Shown piece by piece: positions 16,713-29,720 of a stretch of DNA of 64,000 nt. This DNA is from Phycisphaerae bacterium (GTDB lineage: Bacteria > Planctomycetota > Phycisphaerae > UBA1845 > Fen-1342), in the NCBI GenBank assembly GCA_028277645.1, contig JANQFV010000041.1, positions 1 through 64,000 of the forward strand. The letters run 5' to 3'. The notes below the pieces were generated by a model. The model did no database searches. It was not told the DNA's origin and saw only the letters and a list, made by a program, of their open reading frames with translations. Both the position numbers and the translations under genes were made by a program. Numbering within the stretch: position 1 is the stretch's first letter; each line of letters begins with the position of its first letter.

Positions 16713-16868
16713 CTACTTTGGCTGCTCGTCCTCGTCATCGTGCAACATGCGGACGGACGGCGTGTCGAGATCGTCAAACTGGCCGTGGCGCACCGCCCAA
16801 ATGAAGGCGATCACAGCAGCGATCGCCAGCACCAGCGCTAACGGCAGCAACACGTAGACTATCGACAC
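16713..16868 (-). CDS. ccoS: cbb3-type oxidase assembly protein CcoS
   Basis: This 51-residue protein reads MSIVYVLLPLALVLAIAAVI then AFIWAVRHGQFDDLDTP and an acidic tail. One transmembrane helix followed by W-A-x-R-x-G-Q-F-D-D-L-D-x-P is the CcoS/FixS signature. CcoS is needed to place heme and copper in the CcoN catalytic subunit. The start is the GTG at 16866-16868; it overlaps the end of ccoI by ten bases, so translation is probably coupled. It is the last gene of the cco operon. Confidence 0.9.
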   Translation of the reverse strand: MSIVYVLLPLALVLAIAAVIAFIWAVRHGQFDDLDTPSVRMLHDDEDEQPK

Positions 16869-19345
16869 TCATCATCTCCAAACGTGGGCGACGCGAAGGC
16901 CAGCGCGAGCACGCTGAAAGAGCTGATCGGCATTAAGACTGCCGCGATCAACGGGCCGATCAGTCCCGTCATGGCCAACGTCGCCGCAATCGCATTGTAG
17001 CACAGCGATACGAACAGTCCGCGGTGAATCGTAGCAACGGTGCGCCGCGCGGCCTGCATGAGTGCGACGACCGGGCGCAGACCGGGCCTACTGAGGTACA
17101 CGTCCGCGGCCGCAAGACTGACTTCGGCTCCGCCGTGAACAGCAACACCAACAGTGGCCGCTGACAGCGCAGCCGCGTCATTGACGCCGTCTCCGACCAT
17201 GATCGCCGCGCCGTCCGTGGCACGGACGCGAATGAGCTCGAGTTTCTCTTCGGGCGAAAGTCCACCGTGCGCATTGCCCGCGGCAAAGTCCAACGCGCGT
17301 GCTACGGACTCAACAACGCTGGCGTGATCTCCGGACGCAATCTCCGTCTGCCAGCCCGTGTCGCGTAGCGTTTGCAGCGCATCGTGGGCATCGTCGCGGA
17401 TCGGGTCGCCGAAGCCGGCCACAGCGACGACGGCATCATCGCACGCAACAAACACCGGCGAATGCGCCTGCTCGATGATGTCTTGCTCTGCGGCCCTTAG
17501 ATCGTCCGGGACGCTCGCCCCCGACTCGCGCACGAACGCTGGCGAGCCGATAGCCAGCGAATGGCCGTCAACCAATCCTGTGATTCCGCCGCCGGTGGTT
17601 TGCCGCACATTCTCGATCTTTGGCGGATCCTCGCATTGGCTATCATCCGCAAACGCCGCCACAAACGCTTGCGCGATCGGATGTGACGAACGACGCTCCA
17701 ACGCTGCGACCATCGGTTTGATGTCGGCAGTGCCGTGCCAGGCGACGAGGCGCGTCGCACCAGCGGTCAGCGTACCCGTCTTGTCCAAAATCATGCGTCC
17801 GCGACGCGCGAGTGCCTCGAGCGCCTCACCGCCCTTGATCAGAATGCCGCGCTTCGCTGCTCGGCCGATCGCGACGGTCACCGTCAACGGTGTCGCGAGC
17901 CCCAGCGCGCAGGGGCAGGTAACAATCAGCAGCGCTACCGCGTGGCCCGTTGCCCGTTCTGGTGCGATCCACAGCCATACGCCAAACGTAAGCGCAGCCA
18001 ACGAGAGCACCGTGACAACAAACCATCCCGCAACCCGATCGGCGAAGCGCACCAGCGGCGCGCGCTGCCGGCTACATTCCTCGACGAGCTGCATGAGCCG
18101 ACCGACGCGCGTCTGGGCGCCCACTGCTGCGACGTGTACGAGGACGCGCGCCGCCACATTCAACGTACCGGCTGCAACGGCATCACCTGGTGCGACCTCC
18201 ACTGCCCGCGTTTCGCCGGTCAGCAGTGATTGGTCAATCGTCGTGGTGCCGTCGGTCACAATACCATCGACCGCGATCGAGTCACCGGCGCGTACCTCAA
18301 GGATGTCATCAGTATTCACCGCTTCGACTGGCACGTCGCGAACAACGTCTCCTTCAATGCGGCGAACCGACGTGGGCGTCAGCGAATAGAGTAGTTCGAC
18401 GGCATCGTTCGCCCAACGTTGTTGCCGGCGTTGAATCCAACGTCCGACCAGTAGCAGGAAGATCAGCATCGTCAGCGAGTCGAAGTAAATCTCCCCCGTT
18501 CCGCAGATGACATTTACGAGTCCCGCCGTGCCGCCGGCGAGCAGGCCGAGTGCGATGGGTAGGTCGAGGTGTGCCGTGTGTGTGCGCAGCGCCGCCCAGG
18601 CTCCGCGGAAGAACAGGCTCCCCGGCCACAGCAGCGCAACCAGCCCGATCAGCAAACTCACCCAGCGGAAGTAGTGCTCGTACTCCGCTTCGATGCCGCT
18701 GAACATACCGCCGTACAGCGCGAACGCGAGCGTCATCACGTTGCCGGCGCACGCCGCGGCCACGCCGATGCGGATCAGGAAGCGGCGATCTTCCTGCTTG
18801 CGCAACTCGCGGGCGGCAGCGTCCTTGGCGGGATGTGGTGGATAGCCGAGCGAATCGAGTGTGCGCGCGATACGTGAGAGGTGAACGCGCTCATCGTCCC
18901 AGGTCACACGCAAGAGCGATCGCCGCAGATCGAGGCGCGATACCACGACACCGGGCAGCACCTGCGGCAGCTTCTCGACCAGCCACACGCACGCGGCGCA
19001 GTGGACGCCCTCGAGGTACAGTTCCGCCGATGTGCTCCCATCGATCGCCTCGCGGAAATACAGTTCGCGAAAGACGGGGTCGTCAAACTCGGCGTACTGG
19101 CGATTGGTAGTACGGGCGGCCTGGCCGTCGGCGCCCGCCGCTTCGCGCAGCTTATAGAACCGGTCGAGCCCGCATTGGTGAATGACCGCGTAGACCGCGC
19201 GGCAGCCGTTGCAGCAGAACTGCTCGGCGGCGTTCGGCTCGATCAGCCCCGCGGGTACCGGCAGCCCGCAATGCGTGCAGGCAATCGACACCGGCCGCGC
19301 ACGTGACTCCCCCTGCGGCGATCTGTGTTGCGGGTCACTCGCCAT
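16859..19345 (-). CDS. ccoI: Copper-transporting P1B-type ATPase CcoI (FixI)
   Basis: The protein has 828 residues from the ATG at 19345 (MASDPQHRSP); an upstream ATG at 19402 lies inside the TauE-like gene. The N terminus has the FixI-type cysteine cluster (CTHCG and FCCNGC) and a heavy-metal-associated domain with GVHCAACVWLVEKL. The ATPase core carries LTGET, the membrane metal site TCPCALGLATPLT, the phosphorylation motif DKTGTLT and GDGVNDAAAL. CcoI exports copper for assembly of the cbb3 oxidase CuB site. Its gene overlaps the TauE-like gene by 11 bases and ccoS by ten. Confidence 0.95.
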   Translation of the reverse strand: MASDPQHRSPQGESRARPVSIACTHCGLPVPAGLIEPNAAEQFCCNGCRAVYAVIHQCGLDRFYKLREAAGADGQAARTTNRQYAEFDDPVFRELYFREAIDGSTSAELYLEGVHCAACVWLVEKLPQVLPGVVVSRLDLRRSLLRVTWDDERVHLSRIARTLDSLGYPPHPAKDAAARELRKQEDRRFLIRIGVAAACAGNVMTLAFALYGGMFSGIEAEYEHYFRWVSLLIGLVALLWPGSLFFRGAWAALRTHTAHLDLPIALGLLAGGTAGLVNVICGTGEIYFDSLTMLIFLLLVGRWIQRRQQRWANDAVELLYSLTPTSVRRIEGDVVRDVPVEAVNTDDILEVRAGDSIAVDGIVTDGTTTIDQSLLTGETRAVEVAPGDAVAAGTLNVAARVLVHVAAVGAQTRVGRLMQLVEECSRQRAPLVRFADRVAGWFVVTVLSLAALTFGVWLWIAPERATGHAVALLIVTCPCALGLATPLTVTVAIGRAAKRGILIKGGEALEALARRGRMILDKTGTLTAGATRLVAWHGTADIKPMVAALERRSSHPIAQAFVAAFADDSQCEDPPKIENVRQTTGGGITGLVDGHSLAIGSPAFVRESGASVPDDLRAAEQDIIEQAHSPVFVACDDAVVAVAGFGDPIRDDAHDALQTLRDTGWQTEIASGDHASVVESVARALDFAAGNAHGGLSPEEKLELIRVRATDGAAIMVGDGVNDAAALSAATVGVAVHGGAEVSLAAADVYLSRPGLRPVVALMQAARRTVATIHRGLFVSLCYNAIAATLAMTGLIGPLIAAVLMPISSFSVLALAFASPTFGDDECR

Positions 19346-20117
19346 GCCGTTGGCAACAGGGGGCCTCGTGTGCGTCAAGAGCCTTGACGCGTGCGACGGC
19401 ATCTTGCTGCGTGGTCGCGGCGTGCGCCGAAGATTCGAGCGCGTCGAACGGCAGCGGATTGCGCTGGGCGATCGTGTAGAGGCCCAGGCCGATGATCGCC
19501 AGCGACATCACGAGCGGCACGCGCTGCCCGAGCCAACCGCTCAGTGCCTGCACGCCGACGCCGATCGACAGCAGCACCGGCACCGTGCCAACCCAGAACG
19601 CAGCCATTACCGCGGCTCCCCACAGCGGGCTCGCCGTGCCGGCGGCGGTGATCGCGAACGCGTACAGCCAGCCGCACGGAAGGAACGTCGAGAGGAGCCC
19701 AATCGTCGCGGCGCGCGTCGTGGGATGAAATCCAACGGCAGCCTTATGTCCGATCACGGTCAGCTTTTGAAATGGGCCGTTTGACGCGACGTGCGGCAAA
19801 CGCACCCCAGCATAGCGTGCCACAGCGATTGCGCCGACCAGGATCATCGTACCGCCGGCCAGGAACGCAGCCAGACGTTGCAGGCCGACCTCCGCCCCGC
19901 CGAGGTCAATCATCGCACCGAGCAGACCGCACGCCGCCCCCAGCGCTGAGTACGTGAGCAGGCGGCCACCGTGATACAGGACGTGCAACAATACGCGCGG
20001 CGCCCGCGCGGCGTCATTCGTTCCGACGGCGAAGGCCGCGAACGCGCCGCACATGCCCGCGCAGTGCAGGCTGCCCAGCAGGCTCGCGATCGCAACCGTG
20101 ATGATCAGCGTCGCCAT
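19335..20117 (-). CDS. TauE/SafE-like (DsbD_2-type) membrane protein of the cco operon
   Basis: The protein has 260 residues with about six transmembrane helices. It opens with LLGSLHCAGMCGAFAAF, where paired His-Cys-x3-Cys residues lie in the first helix, and has FLPCGWLYAF in the middle helix. This is the 'sulfite exporter TauE/SafE' subfamily (DsbD_2/CcoH2-like) that sits with ccoGHIS in many bacteria and is thought to act in copper supply or cytochrome maturation. The C-terminal tail is His/Cys-containing (HEAPCCQRHGE), which could bind metal. Overlaps with ccoH (13 bp) and ccoI (11 bp) support one transcript. Confidence 0.8.
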   Translation of the reverse strand: MATLIITVAIASLLGSLHCAGMCGAFAAFAVGTNDAARAPRVLLHVLYHGGRLLTYSALGAACGLLGAMIDLGGAEVGLQRLAAFLAGGTMILVGAIAVARYAGVRLPHVASNGPFQKLTVIGHKAAVGFHPTTRAATIGLLSTFLPCGWLYAFAITAAGTASPLWGAAVMAAFWVGTVPVLLSIGVGVQALSGWLGQRVPLVMSLAIIGLGLYTIAQRNPLPFDALESSAHAATTQQDAVARVKALDAHEAPCCQRHGE

Positions 20118-20653
20118 GGTCGGCTTTCACCCGGTGGATAGACGTCGCGCTGTTCAGTGTACGTAAACGTATCGTCGCCACGTCGCGCGGTCAGACGAAA
20201 CTCCCACAAGCCCTTGCGGTGGAAACGAACGCTGGAAGCATAGCGTCCGTCCGGCGTTTCGTGCAGTTCAGTACTGACGCGCTGCTGACCCCGCGCGTGT
20301 GGGAAGGCGGTCACACTGACCTGGGCGTCGGCGACCGCCGCACCGGTGGCGTCGCGCAGCGCGCAGCGCAACACCCGCTCACCGATGGGTCCGATCTTGT
20401 CATCCAACGTCAATTCGACCTGCCAGCCGAGCTTCTCGTTCGTCGCACGTTGGGCGGCGGTTTCGTCCCAATTCAGGGCCTTCTGATAGTAGTCCGGCTC
20501 CGTCGAGAATGACTGGTCGCGCGTTGCGATCAGCAGCACGAACGTGATCGCCAGCGCGTGGCCGGCCAATAAGCCAATCACCAGCAGCGGCCAGAGCAGA
20601 ACGCGCGGGCGAGCGGATTCGGCCGGCCCCGTCGGCGGCGTGTCATTGCTCAT
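20105..20653 (-). CDS. ccoH: FixH/CcoH-like cytochrome oxidase assembly protein
   Basis: The protein has 182 residues with one N-terminal membrane anchor (PLLVIGLLAGHALAITFVLL). It is followed by the FixH signature DYYQKALNWDETAAQ and a beta-sandwich periplasmic domain (GLWEFRLTARRG). CcoH joins CcoNOP during cbb3 oxidase assembly. It overlaps ccoG by 11 bp upstream and the TauE-like gene by 13 bp downstream. Confidence 0.88.
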   Translation of the reverse strand: MSNDTPPTGPAESARPRVLLWPLLVIGLLAGHALAITFVLLIATRDQSFSTEPDYYQKALNWDETAAQRATNEKLGWQVELTLDDKIGPIGERVLRCALRDATGAAVADAQVSVTAFPHARGQQRVSTELHETPDGRYASSVRFHRKGLWEFRLTARRGDDTFTYTEQRDVYPPGESRPWRR

Positions 20654-22082
20654 CAGCCACCTCCTGTGTGCTGGCCGGCGCGATGCGCCCCGTACGCGGC
20701 CCCATTAGACGATACGAAATCCGCTCGCTGAACTCCGCCCCGTCGCTGACCTCGACTTCGATGTCACAATTACCGTCCCGGTAGATGTCCGGCCCTGTCA
20801 CGACCTGCACGCCGAGCGTCCTCGATTCACCCGGTGCGACGGGGATCGGGTGCTCTTTCAAGTGCAGTTCGATCGGCAAATCGTCAACGACACGTACCGA
20901 GTACGTCGCCGGCGCCTCGCCACGATTCACGATCTTCAGCCGAACCTGGTTCACAATCTCGCCCGAGTCGCGCTCCGTGAACGGCCGCCCGACGCCGCGC
21001 AGCAAGGTAACGTCCGCCGTCTGCTTGTTTACCAGCGTGAAACCGAATGCAGATCCGATGACGAGCAGGATCAACGGGTAGATGATCACGCGCGGCCGCA
21101 GGATGCGTCCGCCCTCGTGGGCAATGCGAGCCTGCGAACTGTAGCGGATCAGGCCGCGCGGTTTCTTGATCTTGGTCATCACGGCGTCGCACGCGTCGAT
21201 GCACTGCGCGCAACCCACGCACTCCAGTTGCAGACCGTTACGAATGTCGATCCCCGTCGGGCACGTATCGACGCACATCCGGCAGTCGATGCAGTCGCCG
21301 CGTGCGGGCGTGTCCGGCCCAGGATTGCGCACCAGGCGACCGCGCGGCTCACCGCGCGTCGGGTCATAGCTGATGATCAGAGAATTTCGGTCGAGCAGCA
21401 CGGATTGGAGTCGGCCGTACGGGCATGCGAGAATGCAGGTCTGCTCGCGGAAGTAGCAGAAGTTGAACATCATCAGCCCGGTCGTGACCATCACCGCGAA
21501 AAACGTCCAGAAGTGATCCAGCGGTGAGCCCTGCACCCACTTTGACAGTTGCTCGACGCCAATGAAGTACGCCAGGAACACGTGGGCCAGCACGAGCGAG
21601 ATGACCAGGTACAGCGCGTACTTGACGAATCGCCGCACCGGCGTGCCTTTCTTACCCGACCGTCCGCCGAAGGCCGGCTTGCCTTCGAGCAAGTACTCTA
21701 ACGGGCGATAGACGAACTCCAGATACACGAGCTGCGGGCACATGTAACCGCACCACACGCGCCCCAACAGCGCCGTCACCAGAAACACCGTCACGACGAA
21801 CCCCACCACGAAGAAAGCTAACAGCAACGTGTCCGTCGGGAGAAACGTGAAGCCGAAGAAGGTGAACTGACGGTCGGGCAGGTTGAGCAGAATCGCCGGC
21901 TTGCCGTTGATATTGATGAACGGTAGCGCAATAAACAGCGCGATCAAGAAGTACCCCAGCGCACGTCTGAGATTCAGAAAGCGTCCCGGCGAGACACGCG
22001 GTCGCATCCACCGGCGACTGCCGTCACGATTCAGCGTTGAGAGAATCTGCTCGGACTGCTCGGGGTTCCATCCGCTGCTCAC
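20643..22082 (-). CDS. ccoG: Cytochrome c oxidase accessory protein CcoG (FixG/RdxA)
   Basis: The protein has 479 residues with several transmembrane segments, the quinol-type motif GRVWCGYMCPQLVYLE, and a second Cys set CYFREQTCILACPYGR. It also has a 2[4Fe-4S] ferredoxin domain (CIDCRMCVDTCP, CVGCAQCIDACD). The C-terminal domain is immunoglobulin-like, as in FixG (VNRGEAPATYSVRV). CcoG is reported to be a copper-reducing factor for cbb3 assembly. It is separated from ccoP by a small hairpin. Confidence 0.95.
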   Translation of the reverse strand: MSSGWNPEQSEQILSTLNRDGSRRWMRPRVSPGRFLNLRRALGYFLIALFIALPFININGKPAILLNLPDRQFTFFGFTFLPTDTLLLAFFVVGFVVTVFLVTALLGRVWCGYMCPQLVYLEFVYRPLEYLLEGKPAFGGRSGKKGTPVRRFVKYALYLVISLVLAHVFLAYFIGVEQLSKWVQGSPLDHFWTFFAVMVTTGLMMFNFCYFREQTCILACPYGRLQSVLLDRNSLIISYDPTRGEPRGRLVRNPGPDTPARGDCIDCRMCVDTCPTGIDIRNGLQLECVGCAQCIDACDAVMTKIKKPRGLIRYSSQARIAHEGGRILRPRVIIYPLILLVIGSAFGFTLVNKQTADVTLLRGVGRPFTERDSGEIVNQVRLKIVNRGEAPATYSVRVVDDLPIELHLKEHPIPVAPGESRTLGVQVVTGPDIYRDGNCDIEVEVSDGAEFSERISYRLMGPRTGRIAPASTQEVADEQ

Positions 22083-22093
22083 TCACGTACTCC

Positions 22094-22111
22094 GCGGCCT
22101 CGCGAGGCCGC
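22094..22111. other. Perfect 18-bp palindrome between ccoP and ccoG
   Basis: GCGGCCTCGCGAGGCCGC lies directly after the ccoP stop codon (22112-22114, minus strand). It may be a partial terminator or an RNA-stability hairpin that lowers expression of the assembly genes relative to the structural genes. There is no T-run. Confidence 0.6.
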
Positions 22112-22726
22112 CTACTCCGTCGGGGTCTCACTGGGCTGCGCGTCGGCGGGCAACTCGGGCCATGGATCGATCGCGACTTCACCCTCCACACCGACACCCG
22201 GGAGGTTCTGCCCCCGCAAACTCGCTACATACGCGGACACCAGCACGATTTCGTTCGGGTGCAACAGCGCCTTCAAACTGGGCATGGCGTTGTTGTTCGC
22301 GCCGTCGGCGACAACCGTGGCAATATCCTCGACCGTCTGAACATTCTTGTACAGGTCGTCCGTGAGATTAGGACCGACGTCCCCGCTGGCATCCGGGCCA
22401 TGACACTTGGCACATTGCGTCTTATACACGCCCGCGCCGACCGTCAGCCACTCGGCGTCGTTCATGTACTGCACCAGCGTAGCTTCGTCCGGCGACAACT
22501 CGCCGATCTCCGCGAACTGCTGCCGCAGGCTCTCCGCGACGGTGTTGTCGTACCACGACGCGTTCGTCCAGGCCGCCGGGCTGAACTGGAAGAAGATGAA
22601 GTACCAGACACTGAATACGACCGTCCCAAAGAACAGCCAGTTCCACCAGCCGGGACAGGGATTGTCGAACTCCTGAATCCCGTCGTACTCGTGGTCCATC
22701 AGGTGATCGCGTGGCCGCTCAACCAT
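22112..22726 (-). CDS. ccoP: cbb3-type oxidase subunit III (CcoP), single-heme form
   Basis: The protein has 204 residues. The N-terminal FixP-type segment HEYDGIQEFDNPCPGWWNWL leads into one transmembrane helix. A single cytochrome c domain follows, with CAKCHGPDASG and the distal Met in NNNAMPSLKALL. Standard CcoP (~300 residues) has two c-type heme domains; here only one CxxCH is present and the protein is about 100 residues shorter. It would pass electrons from soluble cytochrome c or a quinol-linked donor to CcoO. Confidence 0.92.
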   Translation of the reverse strand: MVERPRDHLMDHEYDGIQEFDNPCPGWWNWLFFGTVVFSVWYFIFFQFSPAAWTNASWYDNTVAESLRQQFAEIGELSPDEATLVQYMNDAEWLTVGAGVYKTQCAKCHGPDASGDVGPNLTDDLYKNVQTVEDIATVVADGANNNAMPSLKALLHPNEIVLVSAYVASLRGQNLPGVGVEGEVAIDPWPELPADAQPSETPTE

Positions 22727-22762
22727 GTTGCCGTCCCCTGTTCAGGTGCTCTCGTTCAGACA

Positions 22763-22933
22763 TCAGTTCTCGTCGTCCGGCGCCAGCGGCAGGCGTGCCT
22801 GCCGATCCACTTCCCTCTGAGGCTTCAATACGACGCGGACCACGATGGATACAAACGCGGCAAAGCAGATCACCAGGGCCACCAGCCCGAAGGTCTCCAT
22901 GCCCAGGTAAGTCATCAGACCTTTGATGCCCAC
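22763..22933 (-). CDS. ccoQ: CcoQ/FixQ-like small subunit
   Basis: This 56-residue protein reads MGIKGLMTYLGMETFGLVAL, then one transmembrane helix ending VVRVVLKPQREV and an acidic tail (PDDEN). The single helix, a basic Lys-Pro boundary and the position between ccoNO and ccoP fit CcoQ, which stabilises the CcoP contact. GTG at 22931-22933 is chosen because GGAG lies six bases upstream. It begins 11 bp after the ccoNO stop. Confidence 0.8.
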   Translation of the reverse strand: MGIKGLMTYLGMETFGLVALVICFAAFVSIVVRVVLKPQREVDRQARLPLAPDDEN

Positions 22934-22944
22934 GTCAAGCTCCG

Positions 22945-25299
<2,355 letters not shown>

Positions 25300-25465
25300 G
25301 TTTCCGGCACCTCCATGACGTTGAGCGAACTATACCGGTTGCGTTGATCCCAGCAGCATAAACAGGATCTTACACTCAGGAATTCACATCCCGGATTGTG
25401 ATACCTGACGACCCATGAGTCAAGTAGTAATCCACTCCATCTGCCAGCATCTGCGCATCAGGCCA

Positions 25466-25486
25466 GTAATTCGCCGGCCTGATTAC
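25466..25486. promoter_or_regulatory. Possible regulator site between cco operon and Rrf2 gene
   Basis: GTAAT (25466-25470) and ATTAC (25482-25486) form an inverted repeat with an 11-base spacer in the 260-bp divergent region. No FNR-type box was seen. It is a weak candidate for the Rrf2 site. Confidence 0.25.
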
Positions 25487-25494
25487 ACTATTAA

Positions 25495-25523
25495 TTGACA
25501 AGGCGATCCATAATTCATATGAT
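25495..25523 (+). promoter_or_regulatory. Sigma-70-type promoter of the Rrf2 gene
   Basis: TTGACA (25495-25500), a 17-base spacer and TATGAT (25518-25523) make a near-consensus promoter 36 bp before the start codon. Confidence 0.75.
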
Positions 25524-25558
25524 AAACTTGGTCTAGGGGTCCGCACGGAGTGCCCGTC

Positions 25559-26011
25559 ATGCTCAGCCAATCCGTCGGCTACGCCGCCACCGCCCTCGGG
25601 TGCATCGCGGCTATCGGCGGGAAGCCTGTGCTCGTGAAGCAAATCGCCGAGGCGTGCGAAATCCCTACCGCCTACTTGGCCAAGATCGTAAACGCACTTG
25701 CCCACAAGAAAATTGTGCAAACACAGCGCGGCGTGGGCGGCGGTGTGTCGCTGGCGCGTGGTCCGGCAGAGATCACGCTCTACGAGTTGTGCGTCGCATT
25801 GGACGACCCGGTTGTGCAGCCGCGCTGTATGCTCGGCAACGCCGAGTGTACGAATGACCGCGCCTGCCCTGCTCACGAATTCTGTACCGAGCATCGCGAG
25901 AAGCTCGCCGACTTCCTCAAACGCACCACCATCGCCGACATCGCCGCGTTCGAGAACCGTCGCCGCTGGAACATGTCGTCGCCAATACCCCCGCGCGTGC
26001 CTGAGAACTAA
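25559..26011 (+). CDS. Rrf2 family transcriptional regulator with three-Cys cluster
   Basis: The protein has 150 residues from the ATG at 25559 (MLSQSVGYAATAL); a GTG at 25550 is the alternative. It has the Rrf2 winged helix (VKQIAEACEIPTAYLAKIVN, QTQRGVGGGVSLAR). The iron-sulfur region reads CMLGNAECTNDRACPAHEFC, with the spaced cysteines that bind [2Fe-2S] or [4Fe-4S] clusters in IscR, NsrR and RsrR. It is divergent from the cbb3 operon, so a redox, nitric oxide or iron-sulfur signal controlling ccoNOQP is the natural guess. The ligand cannot be told from sequence. Confidence 0.9.
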   Translation: MLSQSVGYAATALGCIAAIGGKPVLVKQIAEACEIPTAYLAKIVNALAHKKIVQTQRGVGGGVSLARGPAEITLYELCVALDDPVVQPRCMLGNAECTNDRACPAHEFCTEHREKLADFLKRTTIADIAAFENRRRWNMSSPIPPRVPEN

Positions 26012-26034
26012 GACAACTCAACCAGGAATGAGCC

Positions 26035-27368
<1,334 letters not shown>

Positions 27369-27372
<4 letters not shown>

Positions 27373-28829
27373 GCCGTCTCCCGCTCAACGTGGAAGGCCC
27401 GATCGATACGGTGCGGACTGGCAGGCGTTGTAAGGTTTGGGTGTGTGTCTGCGAGCAGCTTCTCCAATTCGGCCACCATCTCGTCACCGAGCACGTGCTC
27501 GACTCGATCAGCATCGCGATCGACGTGGCTGGGGGCAATATCAGCATGCGTGATCAGGTAGAGTTCCCACAAACGGTGATTCCGCACCGCGCGCCAAGCG
27601 GCCTGCCGGCCTTCGTCACTCAAGGCGTAGCGCTGGAAACCGTCGGGACGCACCAGCCGGCCACGGATCGCGCAGTTCAGTGCATTCTGCACCTCGCGCG
27701 GACTCCAAGTGCGACGGCCCACGAGTTCGTCGAACGTCACGGCCCCCGGCACATCGCGGTCACTCGACTCGACGACTTCGTAGATAGCGCGCAAGACGTT
27801 TTGCCGCGCGACGCTTCGCACCAGGCGTTTTTGGTCCCACCAGCGCGCGAGCACACCTCGCGCTGGTCCGGCGAACATGCTGATCAGAAAAAAGAGCCCC
27901 GCCACGCAAACGATGATCGCTCCGGCGGGCAAACGCGGCACCAGCGCGCTCATCCCCGCCCCCAGTGAGCAACTCATGCCGCCGAGCAGCGCAGACGTGA
28001 AGACCATACGCGACAAGCGTGTGGTCCAGAACTTCGCCGCGGCGGGTGGAATAACCAGCAACGCGATCATCAGAATCAACCCCACCGCCTGCAAACCGAT
28101 AACTGTCACGCCCACGACCAGCGCCATCATCACCACGTCAAGCAGCGTGACCGGCCACCCTTGCGACCGTGCATACGCGGCGTCGAAACACAGCAGCCGG
28201 AACTCCTTAAACAGCACAAGGCACGCGAACGTGATGATCACACCGGCGACGCCGATGCGCACCGCATCGCTGAGCAGCATCGACGCCGTCTTGCCGTAAA
28301 TGAACGATTGCAGGCCCGCCGCATGCCCCGAGCCCATGTTCTGCACGATGCCGGTCACGGCCACGCCCAGCCCGAAGAACACGCTGAGGACGATACCGAG
28401 CGCGGCGTCCTGCTTGATGCGCATCGTGCGAACGATCAGCATGATGCACAGCACGCCCAGCACGCCGGAGATGGACGCCCCGAGCAGCAATCCCGGCAGC
28501 CACTTGCCGGTGCCGCCGAACAGCACCATCACCATGAACGCCAGTCCGATTCCCGGCAGTGTTGCGTGACTCAGGGCGTCACCCAGCAATGCGCGTTCAC
28601 GTAGCAGCATGAACGCGCCGATCAATCCCGCCGCGGCGCCGAGGCACGCGACGCCGAGGACAACGACGCGCGTGTTGTAGTCCTGGAGTGTCAGCACGCG
28701 CAGCAGAGCGGCCCAGCCCGGCCAGGTGATCGACGAATCAGTCAGCGTGCCCGTGTCGGACTGCCCCAACACCGAACACACCCCCAGACCTCCCAGCACC
28801 AGGACGGCAATGGGCAGGACGCGCAGCAC
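27369..28829 (-). CDS. Metal ABC transporter permease fused to a DtxR/MntR-like domain (first permease)
   Basis: The protein has 486 residues from the GTG at 28827-28829, which shares one base with the ATPase stop. After an extra N-terminal helix, residues ~45-335 are an ABC-3 permease (LLRERALLGDALSHATLPG, VGLILMIALLVIPPAAAKFW). Residues ~337-470 form a winged-helix DtxR-like module: RQNVLRAIYEVVE, SPREVQNALNCAIRGRLV, YALSDEGRQAAWRAVRNHR, LWELYLITHADIAPSHVDRD, ADRVEHVLGDEMVAELEKLL. One MntR-type ligand Glu is replaced by Asp (A-D-R-V-E-H). The tail lacks the DPHG motif seen in the partner permease. Confidence 0.9.
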
Positions 28830-29659
28830 TATTCCGCACTCCCCCGCCGCGCGACGGCGTTCGCCGCTTCTTCGAGCAATGTGAGCCGGCCGCCATAGGT
28901 CTTGCGCAGATTCTCGGGCGTGAACACCTGTTCGGTCGGACCGTGCGCGACAACGCGCATGTTGAGCAGCAGCACGTGATCGAAGTACTCGCTCACCGTT
29001 TGCAGGTCGTGATGCACGATGAGCACCGTTTTACCAGCGGCGCGCAGCGCTTGGAGGATTTCCACGATTGCGCGTTCCGTCGCGGCATCGACGGCCGCGA
29101 ACGGCTCGTCCATGAGGTACACGCGCGCGTCCTGCGCCAGCGCCCGCGCGAGGAAGACGCGCTGCTGCTGTCCGCCGGAAAGTTGGCTGATCTGTCGTTT
29201 GGCGTAGTCGGCCATGCCGACGCGCTCCAGCGCGTGCAGCGCCGCCTCGCGGTGCATCCGCCCCACCGGCTTGAACCAGCCTATCTTCCCGTAGCGCCCC
29301 ATCGCGACAACATCAAGCGCGTCGACGGGAAAGTCCCAGTCGACGCTTTCGCGCTGCGGCACGTAGCCGACGAGCGCACGCTGCTCCCGGTACGGCTTGC
29401 CATAGACGGTGATACGCCCCGACGCGGTCGGCACCAGATCCAGCACGGCTTTCAACAGCGTGCTTTTACCCGCGCCGTTGGGACCGATGATGCCGATCAG
29501 CCGTCCTTCCGGAGCATCAAAGTCGACATCCCACAGCACCGGCTTGCGGTGATACGCGACCGTCAGATCGTGTACCGACAACGGTGCATCCGCGGGATGC
29601 TCGTCGCCGGTAGCAACGGCGTGCCGCAGCGCGGCATCAACATGGGACACGTCGGTCAT
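28829..29659 (-). CDS. Metal ABC transporter ATP-binding protein (TroB/MntA type)
   Basis: The 276-residue nucleotide-binding subunit has a Walker A (GPNGAGKS), Q-loop ([13 protein letters not shown]), signature LSGGQQQRV, Walker B (VYLMDEPF) and switch His (IVHHD). The VPQ-R-x2-V-D-W-D-F-P segment is typical of Mn/Zn/Fe importers of the ABC-3 group. It powers uptake through the two permeases encoded next in the same operon. Confidence 0.93.
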   Translation of the reverse strand: MTDVSHVDAALRHAVATGDEHPADAPLSVHDLTVAYHRKPVLWDVDFDAPEGRLIGIIGPNGAGKSTLLKAVLDLVPTASGRITVYGKPYREQRALVGYVPQRESVDWDFPVDALDVVAMGRYGKIGWFKPVGRMHREAALHALERVGMADYAKRQISQLSGGQQQRVFLARALAQDARVYLMDEPFAAVDAATERAIVEILQALRAAGKTVLIVHHDLQTVSEYFDHVLLLNMRVVAHGPTEQVFTPENLRKTYGGRLTLLEEAANAVARRGSAE

Positions 29660-29720
29660 CGCGTTACCTCAACTTGTCATCGGACTTGGCGGCGCCGCGC
29701 TCATTCCTTTCCGCACCACC

